A stretch of DNA of 19,707 nt from Byssochlamys sp. IMV 00236. Lineage: Eukaryota > Ascomycota > Eurotiomycetes > Eurotiales > Thermoascaceae. The position numbers and the translations under genes are program-made. Shown one piece after another: positions 10,674-19,707 of the stretch; the first letter of the stretch is position 1; each line of letters starts with the position of its first letter. Below the pieces are notes generated by a model. That model did no database searches. It saw only the letters and a list, made by a program, of their open reading frames with translations, and was not told the DNA's origin. The DNA lies in assembly GCA_001931875.2 (NCBI GenBank), contig MSJH02000777.1, positions 1 through 19,707 of the forward strand, given 5' to 3'.

Positions 10674-11012
10674 TATTAAAATATAGGCTTAAAGAATAGG
10701 TTAAAATAAATAAAATAAGGTAGTTAATATTAAGACTAGCTATAAGATCTTTATCTAATTAATTTAGACTAAAATAAGCTATTATAAATAGGCTTAGTAA
10801 ATAAGATATAGCTTAAGAAGCTTAAATTTAGATTAAGCTATATACTAAAGATATCTTTATAAGATTACATAATCTCTTATATAATTTAAAAAAGTTTAAG
10901 TCTTATTTTTCTAGATTAAGTAAGTATTAGCTAGTAAGTTAATTATCTTATTAGAATACTCTAGAGTAGCTTTCTCTAAAATTCTCCTATTTCTTATATT
11001 AGTATTATAATA
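10674..11012 (-). repeat. 5' LTR of gypsy A(-)
   Basis: 339 bases, partner of 3548-3886. Differences are transitions in both directions, so each LTR was mutated independently. It ends at 11012, directly followed by the GCTAT duplication. Confidence 0.9.
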
Positions 11013-11017
11013 GCTAT
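11013..11017. repeat. Target-site duplication GCTAT (right)
   Basis: Second copy of the 5-bp duplication flanking gypsy A(-). On the - strand it falls at the end of an EYIA-type RNase H motif of the interrupted copia element. Confidence 0.85.
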
Positions 11018-12400
11018 ATACTTAATCTCTATTATTAAGGTTATAATAAACTTCTATTTTTAATTTAATTAACTAATTAAATCGCTTATTATAATAAAAA
11101 TATTTCTTAAGATTAATATTTAGTTTATTTTATTTATTATATAATTTAAATTAAAATATTTAATAAGTTTCTAGTTCTAGTTTTTATAGAACTAGAGGCT
11201 TAAGCATATAATTAATTATAAGTATCTTATTAAAGATTTTAATAGCTTAAAATAGCCTTTAAATAAGTTAAATAAATATTAACTTAATTATCTTACTATA
11301 AATATAATATCTAATTTTATTAATATTACTAAGTAAATAAATATCTTAATAATCTTTTAATATTCTCTCTAATTAGCCTTTTTATTTTATAGACTAACTA
11401 GCTTTAAATAATTATATCTATTTAATAGGATATTAATAAAATAAGCCTTCTCTTTATTTATCTTATATCTTAATAAGATTTCTTAAATATAGTAAGATTA
11501 ACTTATAATTAATATTTTTTTTACTCTATTATAAGTAATCTAAATATTAAGTATTTTATTTATTTCTCTTAAGTCTTTAATCTTATATATTATTTTAAAC
11601 TCCTATTTAAATTAATTAATATATTTTATTTACTTTAAGCTAATTAAGATATTATTAATATAAACTAAGATTAAAATCTCTTTTTTTTAATATTATAGTA
11701 AATATAAGTCTATATTTATTTAAATAAATCTTATTCTTTATAATATTTTAATATAAGAATAGTTTTAATCTTATATAATTTACTTTAAACTATATAAAGA
11801 TTTTAAGACTTTAAATACTATTTTTAGCAAAATATTTATTTTAAATAAAGTTATTATATAGATTTTCTCCTTTAATATTAACTTAGTAAAGATATTATTA
11901 ATATTTATTATATAGTACTTATAGTCTTTTATAGCTATTATAATTAAAAAAACCTATAATATATTATAATATAAGATTAAAGTAAAAGTATATTTAAAGT
12001 TAATTCTATATTTTTAAGTAAATTTATAAGTAATAAAATAAGCCTTAAGCTTTTATAAGGAATTATTTAAATTATACTTTATAGCTAATATTTATTTATT
12101 AATTATAATATTAGCTTTTTTTAATAAAATAATTACTTTAAAAGTTTTATTTATTTATAATATATTTATCTTAGCTTTAAAAATCTCTTACTATAATTTA
12201 TTTTATATAGAATTATTAATTATAGTTATATAAAAATTAAAGATTAAAATATATTTTTTAGTAATAAAAGCTACTTCTAATATATAATTTATATATTCTT
12301 TTTTATTTAAGATAATTCCTAGAATAATAAGGTTTAAAATAAATATTATTTTATAAAGCTTTATATTCTGTTTATTTTTTATAAGCTTATATATTTCTTT
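11018..12400 (-). pseudogene. copia RT and RNase H remnant
   Basis: Reverse transcriptase: the - strand shows VLKSLYSLK (family: KLKKSLYGLKQ) near 11800. The YVDD box follows as Y-I-N-N at 11651-11662, flanked by ILVxxxxxILI as in the family. RNase H follows to the left: a D-L-I-S-stop-stretch near 11060 matches GDxISWxSKRQ, then TLIIEIKYIA at the insertion point (family STTEAEYIA). Catalytic Asp and Glu codons have become Asn and Lys. At least one frameshift lies in the RNase H part, and the exact N-terminal limit is a guess. Confidence 0.82.
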
Positions 12401-12799
12401 CTTTTATTTTATTATTATAAGGATTTTAATATAAGATAATATTTAAATTTATATATATAGTATAATCTCTTATATATAGTTTAAAATAAATATATTCTTA
12501 TAATTATTTTTTAAAGTTATTTTAAAGAAGTTTTTTATAGCTCTTATCTTCTAATCTTTTAATATCTAGTTATTAATATTCTTAGAGAAGCCTTTTATAA
12601 TTTCTTTCTCTTAGTCTTAAAAGAGTTTAAGAGATATAAGTATATAAGATCTTTATCTTTTATTATTTAGTATCTAGTTATTAATATTAATATTTTATAG
12701 TTTTAATTTATTAAGTAATTTTATAGATTTAAACTTATAAAATCTTAATTAATTAAATTATTAAACTAGTAATATATTAATTTATATAGTTAGTTACTT

Positions 12800-14000
12800 T
12801 CTTAAATTCTTTATTAAAGCTATATTTAGTATAATTCTTTATAAAATATAGAGATTAATATCTTCTCTTTATTTATTTTTAAAAAACTTAACTTAATAGA
12901 TTTTAATAATCTTTTTTATATTAAATACTTAAACTTTTTATTATTTATTTATACCTTTAATATATTTAATAAATATATATAAATATCTATAATTTATTAA
13001 CTTATCTCTTTATATTCTTAATAATAATAAATTAAGGTTTATATATAATATTATTTAATATCTCTATACTCTTAAATAATTAATAAATAATTTTATTCTA
13101 GTAAATATCTCTTTAGAAGTTATCTATATCTTATTAATTATTAGTCTATTTAATACTTTATTTTTAATATATATATTAGTTTAAGTAGCTTTTATCTATA
13201 GCTTAATTAAAAGATTAATATCTTTAAGTATAATATAAGTTTCTCTCTTAATAATCTAATATATTCTCTTAATTACTTTATTTTAAGTTAATATATATAA
13301 AATTATTAATTTATAATAAATATTAAAATTCTTCCTCTATATTTTAAAAATATTCTTAAGTTTTAATATATTATTTAATTAAATATTAAGTATTTTAAGA
13401 TCTATAGCAGTTTTAATCTTTCTTTTTTATTTATTTAAAATAGGGCTAATATTAGATTTAGTTTTTATTAGAAATATCTATATTTTTTATAAATAGTTAT
13501 TTATAATAGTTAGGAAATAAATATATTTATTCCTTAACTTTAGTATTTAATTATATATATTTATATAAATTAGTTTTATAATATTTTTTTTTATTTATTT
13601 ATTATATCTTTTTTATTTTTAATATTAGCTATAATATAAGTTATATACTAATAGTTATTAATAACTTTAATTAGTTTCTCTAATATTATTATTTTATATA
13701 GGCTTTTAATCTTTTTAAGCTTAAGATAATTAATCTACTTATACTAAAACTAATATTTTTTTTAAATTTAATCTTTTATATTTCTTTTATAAAAAAGTTT
13801 ATTAAAATATTTTAATTTATAATTATTATTATTAATCTTAAAAAAAGCTTTTTTAAAATTATTTTAAGAAGTAACTATAATATAATAGGCTTAACTTTTC
13901 TTATATATAAGCTAGCTATATATAATAATACGCGGCTTTAATATTAAATCTAGAAAGACTTTCTTTATAATATAAACTCTATATTTAAATATATTTTAAA
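12800..14000 (-). pseudogene. copia integrase remnant
   Basis: The clearest segment is at about 13100-13290 on the - strand: N-K-V-I-K-R matching NGVAER, then IIKRETYIILKD and a LWIKA-like WAEA stretch ending NRLIINK. These are the conserved C-terminal half of copia integrase cores. The catalytic Glu is now Lys (codon complement of 13268-13270). The upstream core toward 14000 is poorly readable. A small CGCGG patch at about 13930-13936 is one of few surviving CG sites. Confidence 0.7.
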
Positions 14001-14099
14001 TTATAATATTATTAAATCTATTTAATATAAATATTAAACTAATATTAAAATAATTATATAAATTAAATTATTAGTAAAGTTTCTTAGTTAATAATAAAT

Positions 14100-14420
14100 T
14101 TATTCTAAGCTTTAGAATAAATAGTATATTCTCTAAGTATATAACTTTTTTATTTTATTTATTTAATATAATAATATTTATATATTCTATATATAAGATT
14201 TCTTCTCTTACTTAAATATACCTTTTCTTAATTTTTATTAATAATTCTTTAAAGTAATAAATCTTATTAATTATATATAAATTAGTATTATTATTAATAT
14301 ACTATTAAAATAAATTCTTATTAATTATATTCTTTAATAAGTAAGTAATTTTATAAGAGACTTAATTATTTAATATAATTAAATTAGGCTTTAAATATAA
14401 TAATTTAATATTAGAGGTTT
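14100..14420 (-). pseudogene. copia aspartic protease remnant
   Basis: The - strand encodes Y-I-N-N-N-T-N near 14280-14305, matching the WYxDSGAS active-site region with the catalytic Asp lost to Asn. It is followed by a VREEILYIEY segment, then LENILFILKLRINLL (family: LxNVLFVPxLxxNLLS) and KLYxxF. Order and spacing fit the protease to GAG-pre-integrase linker of copia polyproteins. Reading is almost frame-continuous over more than 90 codons. Confidence 0.8.
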
Positions 14421-15487
14421 TTTTTTATTTTATAAGCCTTTTATTTTTTTTAAGATCTTTCTTTTTTAAAAAATTAAACTTCTTAAAATAGTTTAGCTAT
14501 TATTTTTATTAATTTTTAGTCTATAAATAGAGATAAGCTCTTTAAAGATTTCTTTCTCTATTTTTAAATATTTTAAGCAGCTTATTAAGTTATAGATAAT
14601 TATAGATAGTATTTAATAAATTCTTACTTCTTTATATAAAATATACTTAATAAAGAAGCTTAAAACTTAGCTTTTATTTTCTTAAGAATAGCTAAAATAT
14701 TTTTTATTTTTAAATATTTTTAAGTATTAATTATTATTCTAGTAATAATATATTTATTAAATAAATTAGAGAATAAATATTAGATCTTAGCTTTAAATTT
14801 AGCTAAGAAAGATATAGTACTATTATAAGTTATTACTTTCTTTTTTATTTATTATAGTTATCTCTATATATTAATAATAGTTTATTTAAGTATTATTTTA
14901 AAATTAATAAATAATTAAATAAGTTAGTATTATTAAGTAAACTAAGTCTTCTTATATTATCTTTTAAAATAATCTTATAATACTTTAATAATAATATCTT
15001 TAATATATTTATTTTAATTATTCTTAGATAGATATTTTATAATCTAATATTATATTATTATATTATTTTTCTCTTATAATAAGTTATTATCTTATTCTTA
15101 ATATTTAATAATATTTTAATAATTTTTACTAATAAGCTATTTTTTTTATATAAATAAACTATTTTTTATAATTTTTTTTAGAAAAAATAAAAATTAATCT
15201 CTTTTTTTAGTTATTAGAATTATTAATAAGAGATATTCTTATCTATATATAAAATAATTTAGTTAATTCTCTAACTATATATAGAGTAATTTAATTAATT
15301 CTCTAATTATTAATAAGTTCTAATACTTATTAAATTTAATATCTATAGAGTAAGTATTAAAATAGTCTTATTATAATATTTTTTCTATAAAAATATTTAA
15401 TAATTATTATCTTAAATCTTATAATCTTAGTAAAGAATTTTATACTGCTTAAATATTTATTTTCCTAAGTTCTTATTAACTTAAGTT
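14421..15487 (-). pseudogene. Presumed copia gag and leader
   Basis: By position between protease and LTR this should encode gag. No motif was recognised with confidence. The stretch is strongly A+T-rich with frequent stops and includes the 32-bp tandem repeat at 15243-15306. About 1.07 kb is a reasonable length for a copia gag with leader. Confidence 0.4.
15243..15306. repeat. Two 32-bp tandem units
   Basis: Units 15243-15274 and 15275-15306 are the same length and differ at three positions, all A/G transitions; both end in TTAATTCTCTAA. It lies in the copia leader or gag 5' region. It may be a short duplication made before RIP. Confidence 0.75.
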
Positions 15488-15789
15488 TATAACTAATTAA
15501 AAGAAATAGATATAAAATAACTTTTATACTAGCTTTAAAGAAAAGTATAACTTAAGATAAAGATAAATTATAAAAGATAAAACTAATATTAATATATCTT
15601 TATACTATAATTAGTTAATTATATTAAGTTAATTAAGTTCTTCTCTTAAATTAATATATTTAATATAAGAACTTTTCTATTAAGCTAATTATTCTCTATA
15701 ACTATATATATAATTATTCTATACTTTTTTATAAAGGAATTTCTTATATATTCTCTTTATAAACTGCTAGTTCTAACTACTATATTGCA
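15488..15789 (-). repeat. LTR, copy 2 (probable copia 5' LTR)
   Basis: An inverted homologue of 376-685. On the - strand it starts with intact TGCAATATAG at 15789. It sits at the expected 5' end of the - strand copia element and abuts gypsy A(+) RT sequence on its right. No 5-bp duplication flanks it, so it is not an intact solo LTR. It could instead be an isolated LTR of gypsy B, if 376-685 is truly that element's own. Confidence 0.6.
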
Positions 15790-18470
15790 ATAATATATTT
15801 AATATATTTATACTATCTTATAAAAGCTATATAAAATAAGCTTATATATAAAGATTTAAAAGTATAAATTTATTATTTTTAAGATTAAATTTTTAAGTAT
15901 TATTATTAGCTAAGATTATATTAAAATAAACTTAAATAAGATAAAAATAATTGCTAAATAAAATATTCTAACTTATATAATTAATATATAAGCTTTTATT
16001 AAGTTTAATAACTTTTATTATTAGTTTATTTATAACTTTTTTAAGATAATTATATTGCTTATAAACTTAATTTAAAAGAGAATTCTTTTTAATTAAATAC
16101 TTACTTATTAATTTAGTTTTAAAGCCTTAAAAGAAGTATTTATTTAAGCCTTAATCTTAAAGCTATTTAATTAAACTTATAAAGTTATAATTAAAATTAA
16201 CTTATTTAATTATATATTAATTAAAGTTATATCTTAATATAATAATAAAGGAATCCTATATCTTATTATATTTTTTTAAAAAAGCTCTTTACTATAAAGT
16301 ATAATTATAAGATTTATAATAAAGAATTACTAGTAATTATCTATTACTTTAAAAAATAACGCCTTAAGCTTAAAGATATATTATTACTAATTAAAGTTAT
16401 TATAAATTATTATAATCTAGAATATTTTATATTAATTAAGCTATTAAACTAGTAATAAACTTATTAGTTTAAGTTTTTATCTTAGTTTAATTTCTAAATT
16501 ATATATTATTCTAGAAAGTAAGAAATAAAGCTTAATACTTTAACTAGGAGATTAAAGAATTTTCTTAAAGAAAGAGATAAAAGGCTATAGTATTAGAATT
16601 AAATAGTCTTAAAAAAATCTTAACTTATAGATTTAGAGATTCTTAAAATTAGAAGCTATTATTAAGAGCTAAATAGTAAAATATATTTATTTTACTAATT
16701 TAATAGTTTAAGAGATTAAAAATCTTATTAAACTTATAAGAATATTTATTTAATTTACTTTAAAAAGCTAAATTATTTAGCTTAAAGATTTTATTTAATT
16801 TACTTTACTGCTTAATTAGTCTATTAAAATTATTTAACTTATTAAAGAAATAGTTTAGCCTATTAAAGAAATTATTTTACTTATTAAAGAAATAGCTTTA
16901 CTTATTAAATAAAATTAGCTAAGTTCTCTTATTATACTTAATAAGCTAAAATATTTATTTAATATTAAGAACTTATTAAATATAGCTTACTTATTTAATA
17001 ACTTAATATAGTTTATCTTATAAGCTTTAAATTATAAAACTAATTATTTTTTTAAGATTATATTAGTTAATTATTAATAAAGAGAAAAATATCTATATTA
17101 TAAAGATTACTTATATATTTCTAATTATAATAAGTTAAAAGCTTACTTATTATAAGAATATTATAATAAATATATATTTAAATACTTTAAAAAATATAAG
17201 CTTTATAATTTGATCTTATAAGAGTATTATTAGCTAAATATATATTAATATATAAATTATTAAACCTAGAATTATTATATTTATTACTATATTATATCTT
17301 TAAATAAAGGCTATTAAAAAGTTTTATATTAATTTTTTATCTTTAAATACTTTTAGTAAGATATCTTAATAGATTTTATTATTAAACTTATACTCTATTA
17401 AGATTATAATATTATATTAGTTATTATAAATTAACTTATAAAAATAAGATATTTTATTTTCTATTAAACTATTTATAATATTAAAAAAGTAATATAATTA
17501 TATATTTATTATATATAAAAGCTTTATAAGCTATTAAAGATTATAATTTTTAATTAAAGTCTTTAATTTATTACTATCTTTTAGAAATACTTAACTTAAT
17601 ATTTAAATATTATAAACTTATTATTTATTACCTATTATTTTAAGATTAATAATTAAATTAAGAGAATAAATATTATTTTAAAATAATATCTATAAGCTTA
17701 TATTAGCTATTTATAAAATAATTAGATTAATTAGCTATTTTTAATTAAGTTTATATTAAATTCTTATTATTTTAAGATTATTAAAATATTACTCTTTTTA
17801 CTAATTATAAGTTTTATCTATATATAAGATTTAAGCTTATTTAGCCTATAAATTAGCCTATTATTAAAGATATTAAAGCCTTTATTAAAAAAATATAAGA
17901 TATTATAAATTATATTTATATTTAAATTTATATTATTTAAGCCTATTATAAAAAGTAAATTAATTATTATTAAATCTTAGCTTATTATTATTATATAGAA
18001 TAATTTATTTAATTAAATACTTAAAATATTTATACTTAATATTTTTAGAAGAAACTTAATTAAAAGAATCTTAGCTTATTTTATATTACTAAAGTTATTA
18101 GCTTATATATTTATTAGCTTAACTTACTTATTTTAATATATATTTACTCTATCTTTAATATTAGCTTACTTTATTTTATTACTAAAGACCTTATACTTAA
18201 ATAGAGATAATTTTTACTATTACTTATTAAAATTAATAGCCTTAAAAAATAGTTTATTAAAGATATTTTAAATTTTTAATAAAAATATTATAGTTATAAA
18301 AGCCTTTAACTATAATATATTATTAAGTAAATAAGTTATAATAATTTAATTAAAAAGCCTATATATTACTTATAATATACTTAAGAAATTATTACTAATT
18401 TCTATTATTATTATTATTTAAATAACTTAAAACTAAGAGATAGTTTTAATAAAGCTTAACTTTAAGAAAA
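15790..18470 (+). pseudogene. gypsy A(+) pol remnant: RT thumb, RNase H, integrase, chromodomain
   Basis: The RT end shows FLSIIIS near 15890-15912 (family FLGYIIS), then AFIKFNNFYY at about 15992-16022. RNase H: NYKIYNKELLVIIYYFKK near 16300-16350, with a one-base indel just before it, ending LNTLTRR near 16540. Integrase: DILIDFI with the first Asp kept at 17372-17374; the second changed to Asn at 17552-17554 in a wrecked SDRGPQF box; Glu changed to Lys at 17660-17662. There are 35 residues between the last two, the D,D35E spacing. A chromodomain-like VKW-GY-E-P stretch lies at about 18300-18390. Stops are everywhere. Confidence 0.85.
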
Positions 18471-18477
18471 GAAGTAT

Positions 18478-18743
18478 TATTATAATATTAGCGTAAGAGA
18501 TAAATTATTTAAAGAAATTTACTAGCTAATACTTATATAAGAAGTTATATAATCTTATAAAGATATTTTTAATATATAGCTTAATCTAGATTTAAGCTCT
18601 TTAAGCTATATTTTATTTACTAAGCCTACTTATAATAGCTTATTTTAATTTAAATTAGCTAAATAAAGATTCTATAGCTAGTCTTAATATTAACTACTTT
18701 ATTTTATTTATTCTAACTTACTTTTTAAGCCTATACCTTAATA
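18478..18743 (+). repeat. 3' LTR of gypsy A(+), shortened
   Basis: This matches the reverse complement of 3548-3886 and follows the same polypurine tract (ending GAAGTAT at 18477). It is 266 bases against 339, through at least two gaps in its first half (around 18518 and 18534). It ends CCTTAATA at 18743, the complement of the other LTRs' start. Confidence 0.85.
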
Positions 18744-19707
18744 AATAATAATACTATTAAATAGTTTTATATATATCTTAATATATTTTAAAAAATATTT
18801 TATAGAAGATTATAATTATCTTTTTAAGCTTAATTATTAAGAAGTAAGTCTATATACTTATTTAATAAATACTAATTTTATCTTTATTTAAGCTACTAAT
18901 ATTATAAATAAGAAATAAGCTATTTTATAAAAAATATACTTAGGTTTAATTAATAAGTATAATTAAATTAATATATTTTATATTAATTTAAGTATAATAC
19001 TATTAGTATAGTTAGCACTATTATTCTTTAATAAAGCTAAGAGATTAATTATTTAAGGTAATAATTTAAGCCTTAAGAGAAAACTAAATATTAGTATTAT
19101 TATTTATAAGCTCTTAAATATTATAAATAAGCTTAAGAAAATAATTAGAGCTTATAATATCTAGTTAAATTATAGATTTACTAATATTCTCTTAAATTAG
19201 TAAATAATAATCTTACTAAAAAAAGGTTAAGAATTAAGTATTCTTAAGTATATTAAGATTTACTCTCTTAGCTTTAAAGATTATAAAGTTATTAATTAAA
19301 TCTTTAATAAGCTATATTAATAAGGAAGAATAAAATATATTATTAATTATATACTAAGTAAATATCTTATATTTATTATTTAATATAATATTAAATATAA
19401 TAGTAAAATAATTTATAAGAGTAGAGTAATTATAGATATTTATAGGCTAAACTATATTATTAAACTTAATATTTATTCTCTCTTATTATAAGAGAATATT
19501 ATTATACTTATAATAAGAAAATATATTATTTTAATATTTAATATAGTATTTTTCTAGTATTAATAGTATATTTAATATAACTATAAGAATTAATTATTTA
19601 TTATATTATATAGAGAATAAGAGATCTTTAATATTATTATTATAAGCTTTTATAATATATTAATATATATTTAGTAATAAATAAATTATTACTTATATAC
19701 CTTTTAT
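18744..19707 (+). mobile_element. Ty3/gypsy element C, partial
   Basis: A third gypsy family on the + strand, starting at the outer edge of the gypsy A(+) LTR and running out of the window. The part before about 19130 is pol sequence of unclear domain, and reverse transcriptase follows. The start inside coding sequence suggests gypsy A(+) inserted into this element. The other half would lie left of gypsy A(+), in the part now replaced by the copia element. Confidence 0.7.
19130..19707 (+). pseudogene. gypsy C reverse transcriptase, N-terminal part
   Basis: Stops ignored, the frame gives a pre-RT linker (KLKKIIRAYDI near 19130, FNKLY near 19300). A YKSRVIIDIYRLNYII segment follows at about 19425-19465, matching the fungal pattern KGRVVVDIRGLN, then NIYSLLL (PxYPLPL), a RKYIILIFNIVFF stretch (GKKFxTVxDxxSFFYQW) and FNIIIISFYN (FNVAxMGxxNSPAY). 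This is a characteristic lineage of ascomycete gypsy RTs, distinct from A and B. The YLDD box lies beyond the window edge. Confidence 0.8.

Larger units (their letters stand above)
3548..11012 (-). mobile_element. Complete Ty3/gypsy chromovirus A, copy 1 (- strand)
   Basis: A full-length LTR retrotransposon on the - strand. It has two 339-bp LTRs, a 5-bp target duplication (GCTAT), a polypurine tract next to the 3' LTR, and pol domains in the order RT, RNase H, integrase, chromodomain. Net length without the inserted Tc1 element and its TA duplication is 6118 bases, normal for the family. It inserted into the RNase H region of a copia element. All frames are destroyed by RIP. The second copy at 15790-18743 confirms the alignment of all pol domains from RT onward. 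Confidence 0.9.
11013..15789 (-). mobile_element. Ty1/copia element, main part (- strand)
   Basis: A degenerate copia-type retrotransposon read right to left: LTR (15488-15789), presumed gag, aspartic protease, integrase, RT, RNase H. Integrase before RT is diagnostic of Ty1/copia. The element is split by gypsy A(-), its continuation lying at about 3340-3542. The internal part totals about 4.7 kb, close to a full-length copia interior. The 3' LTR is not found. Confidence 0.85.
15790..18743 (+). mobile_element. Ty3/gypsy chromovirus A, copy 2 (+ strand, 5'-truncated)
   Basis: This is the same family as 3548-11012, in opposite orientation. It starts abruptly within RT, just after the position of the YLDD box, directly against the LTR at 15488-15789. 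It runs through RNase H, integrase and chromodomain to a 3' LTR. The abrupt start fits insertion of the copia element into this copy, with the other part lost or outside the window. It keeps the empty form of the Tc1 insertion site at 17330-17331. Confidence 0.88.

Noticed and set aside
15243..15306. CRISPR-like or iterated regulatory array
   Set aside because: Only two adjoining units without spacers.
1..19707. AT-rich sequence as mitochondrial, centromeric or bacterial-symbiont DNA
   Set aside because: Depletion of CA/TG, transition-only repeat divergence and nested LTR retrotransposons indicate RIP-mutated nuclear fungal DNA. A centromeric location remains possible but is not shown by the sequence.

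Overview
The window is a block of dead transposable elements from a filamentous ascomycete (Pezizomycotina-type) genome. I find no intact gene, no RNA gene and no host gene. The sequence is extremely A+T-rich and almost free of CA/TG dinucleotides. In-frame stops occur every few codons where TGG, CAA or CAG stood, and differences between repeat copies are transitions. This is the signature of repeat-induced point mutation (RIP), a fungal defence that mutates duplicated DNA. The proteins are still readable, because RIP changes residues in predictable ways (D to N, E to K, W/Q/R to stop, G to S, P to L) and few indels have accumulated.

Layout. 1-375: unassigned, with a small GC-rich island (about 160-262) holding four copies of a TGGGCYGAG motif. 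376-685: an LTR. About 720-3320: a Ty3/gypsy element 'B' on the + strand (gag, protease, reverse transcriptase), cut off just after the RT active site. About 3340-3547: the 3' end of a Ty1/copia polyprotein on the - strand. 3548-11012: a complete Ty3/gypsy chromovirus 'A' on the - strand, with two 339-bp LTRs and a 5-bp GCTAT target duplication. Inside it, at 5033-6377, sits a complete Tc1/mariner element with terminal inverted repeats, a TA duplication and a DD34E transposase remnant. 11013-15487: the rest of the copia element (- strand; RNase H, RT, integrase, protease, gag in left-to-right order). 15488-15789: an LTR, probably the copia 5' LTR. 15790-18743: a second copy of gypsy A, + strand, 5'-truncated, with RT thumb, RNase H, integrase, chromodomain and a shortened 3' LTR. 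18744-19707: part of a third gypsy family 'C', running into its RT at the window edge.

The elements form a nested stack. Tc1 went into gypsy A(-). Gypsy A(-) went into the RNase H codons of the copia element. The copia LTR abuts, and probably interrupted, the RT of gypsy A(+), which itself lies against gypsy C. Tc1, the innermost and youngest, keeps many CG and CA dinucleotides and is the least mutated. I see no sign of a new biological system. The value of the window is the readable insertion history and the clean RIP record.
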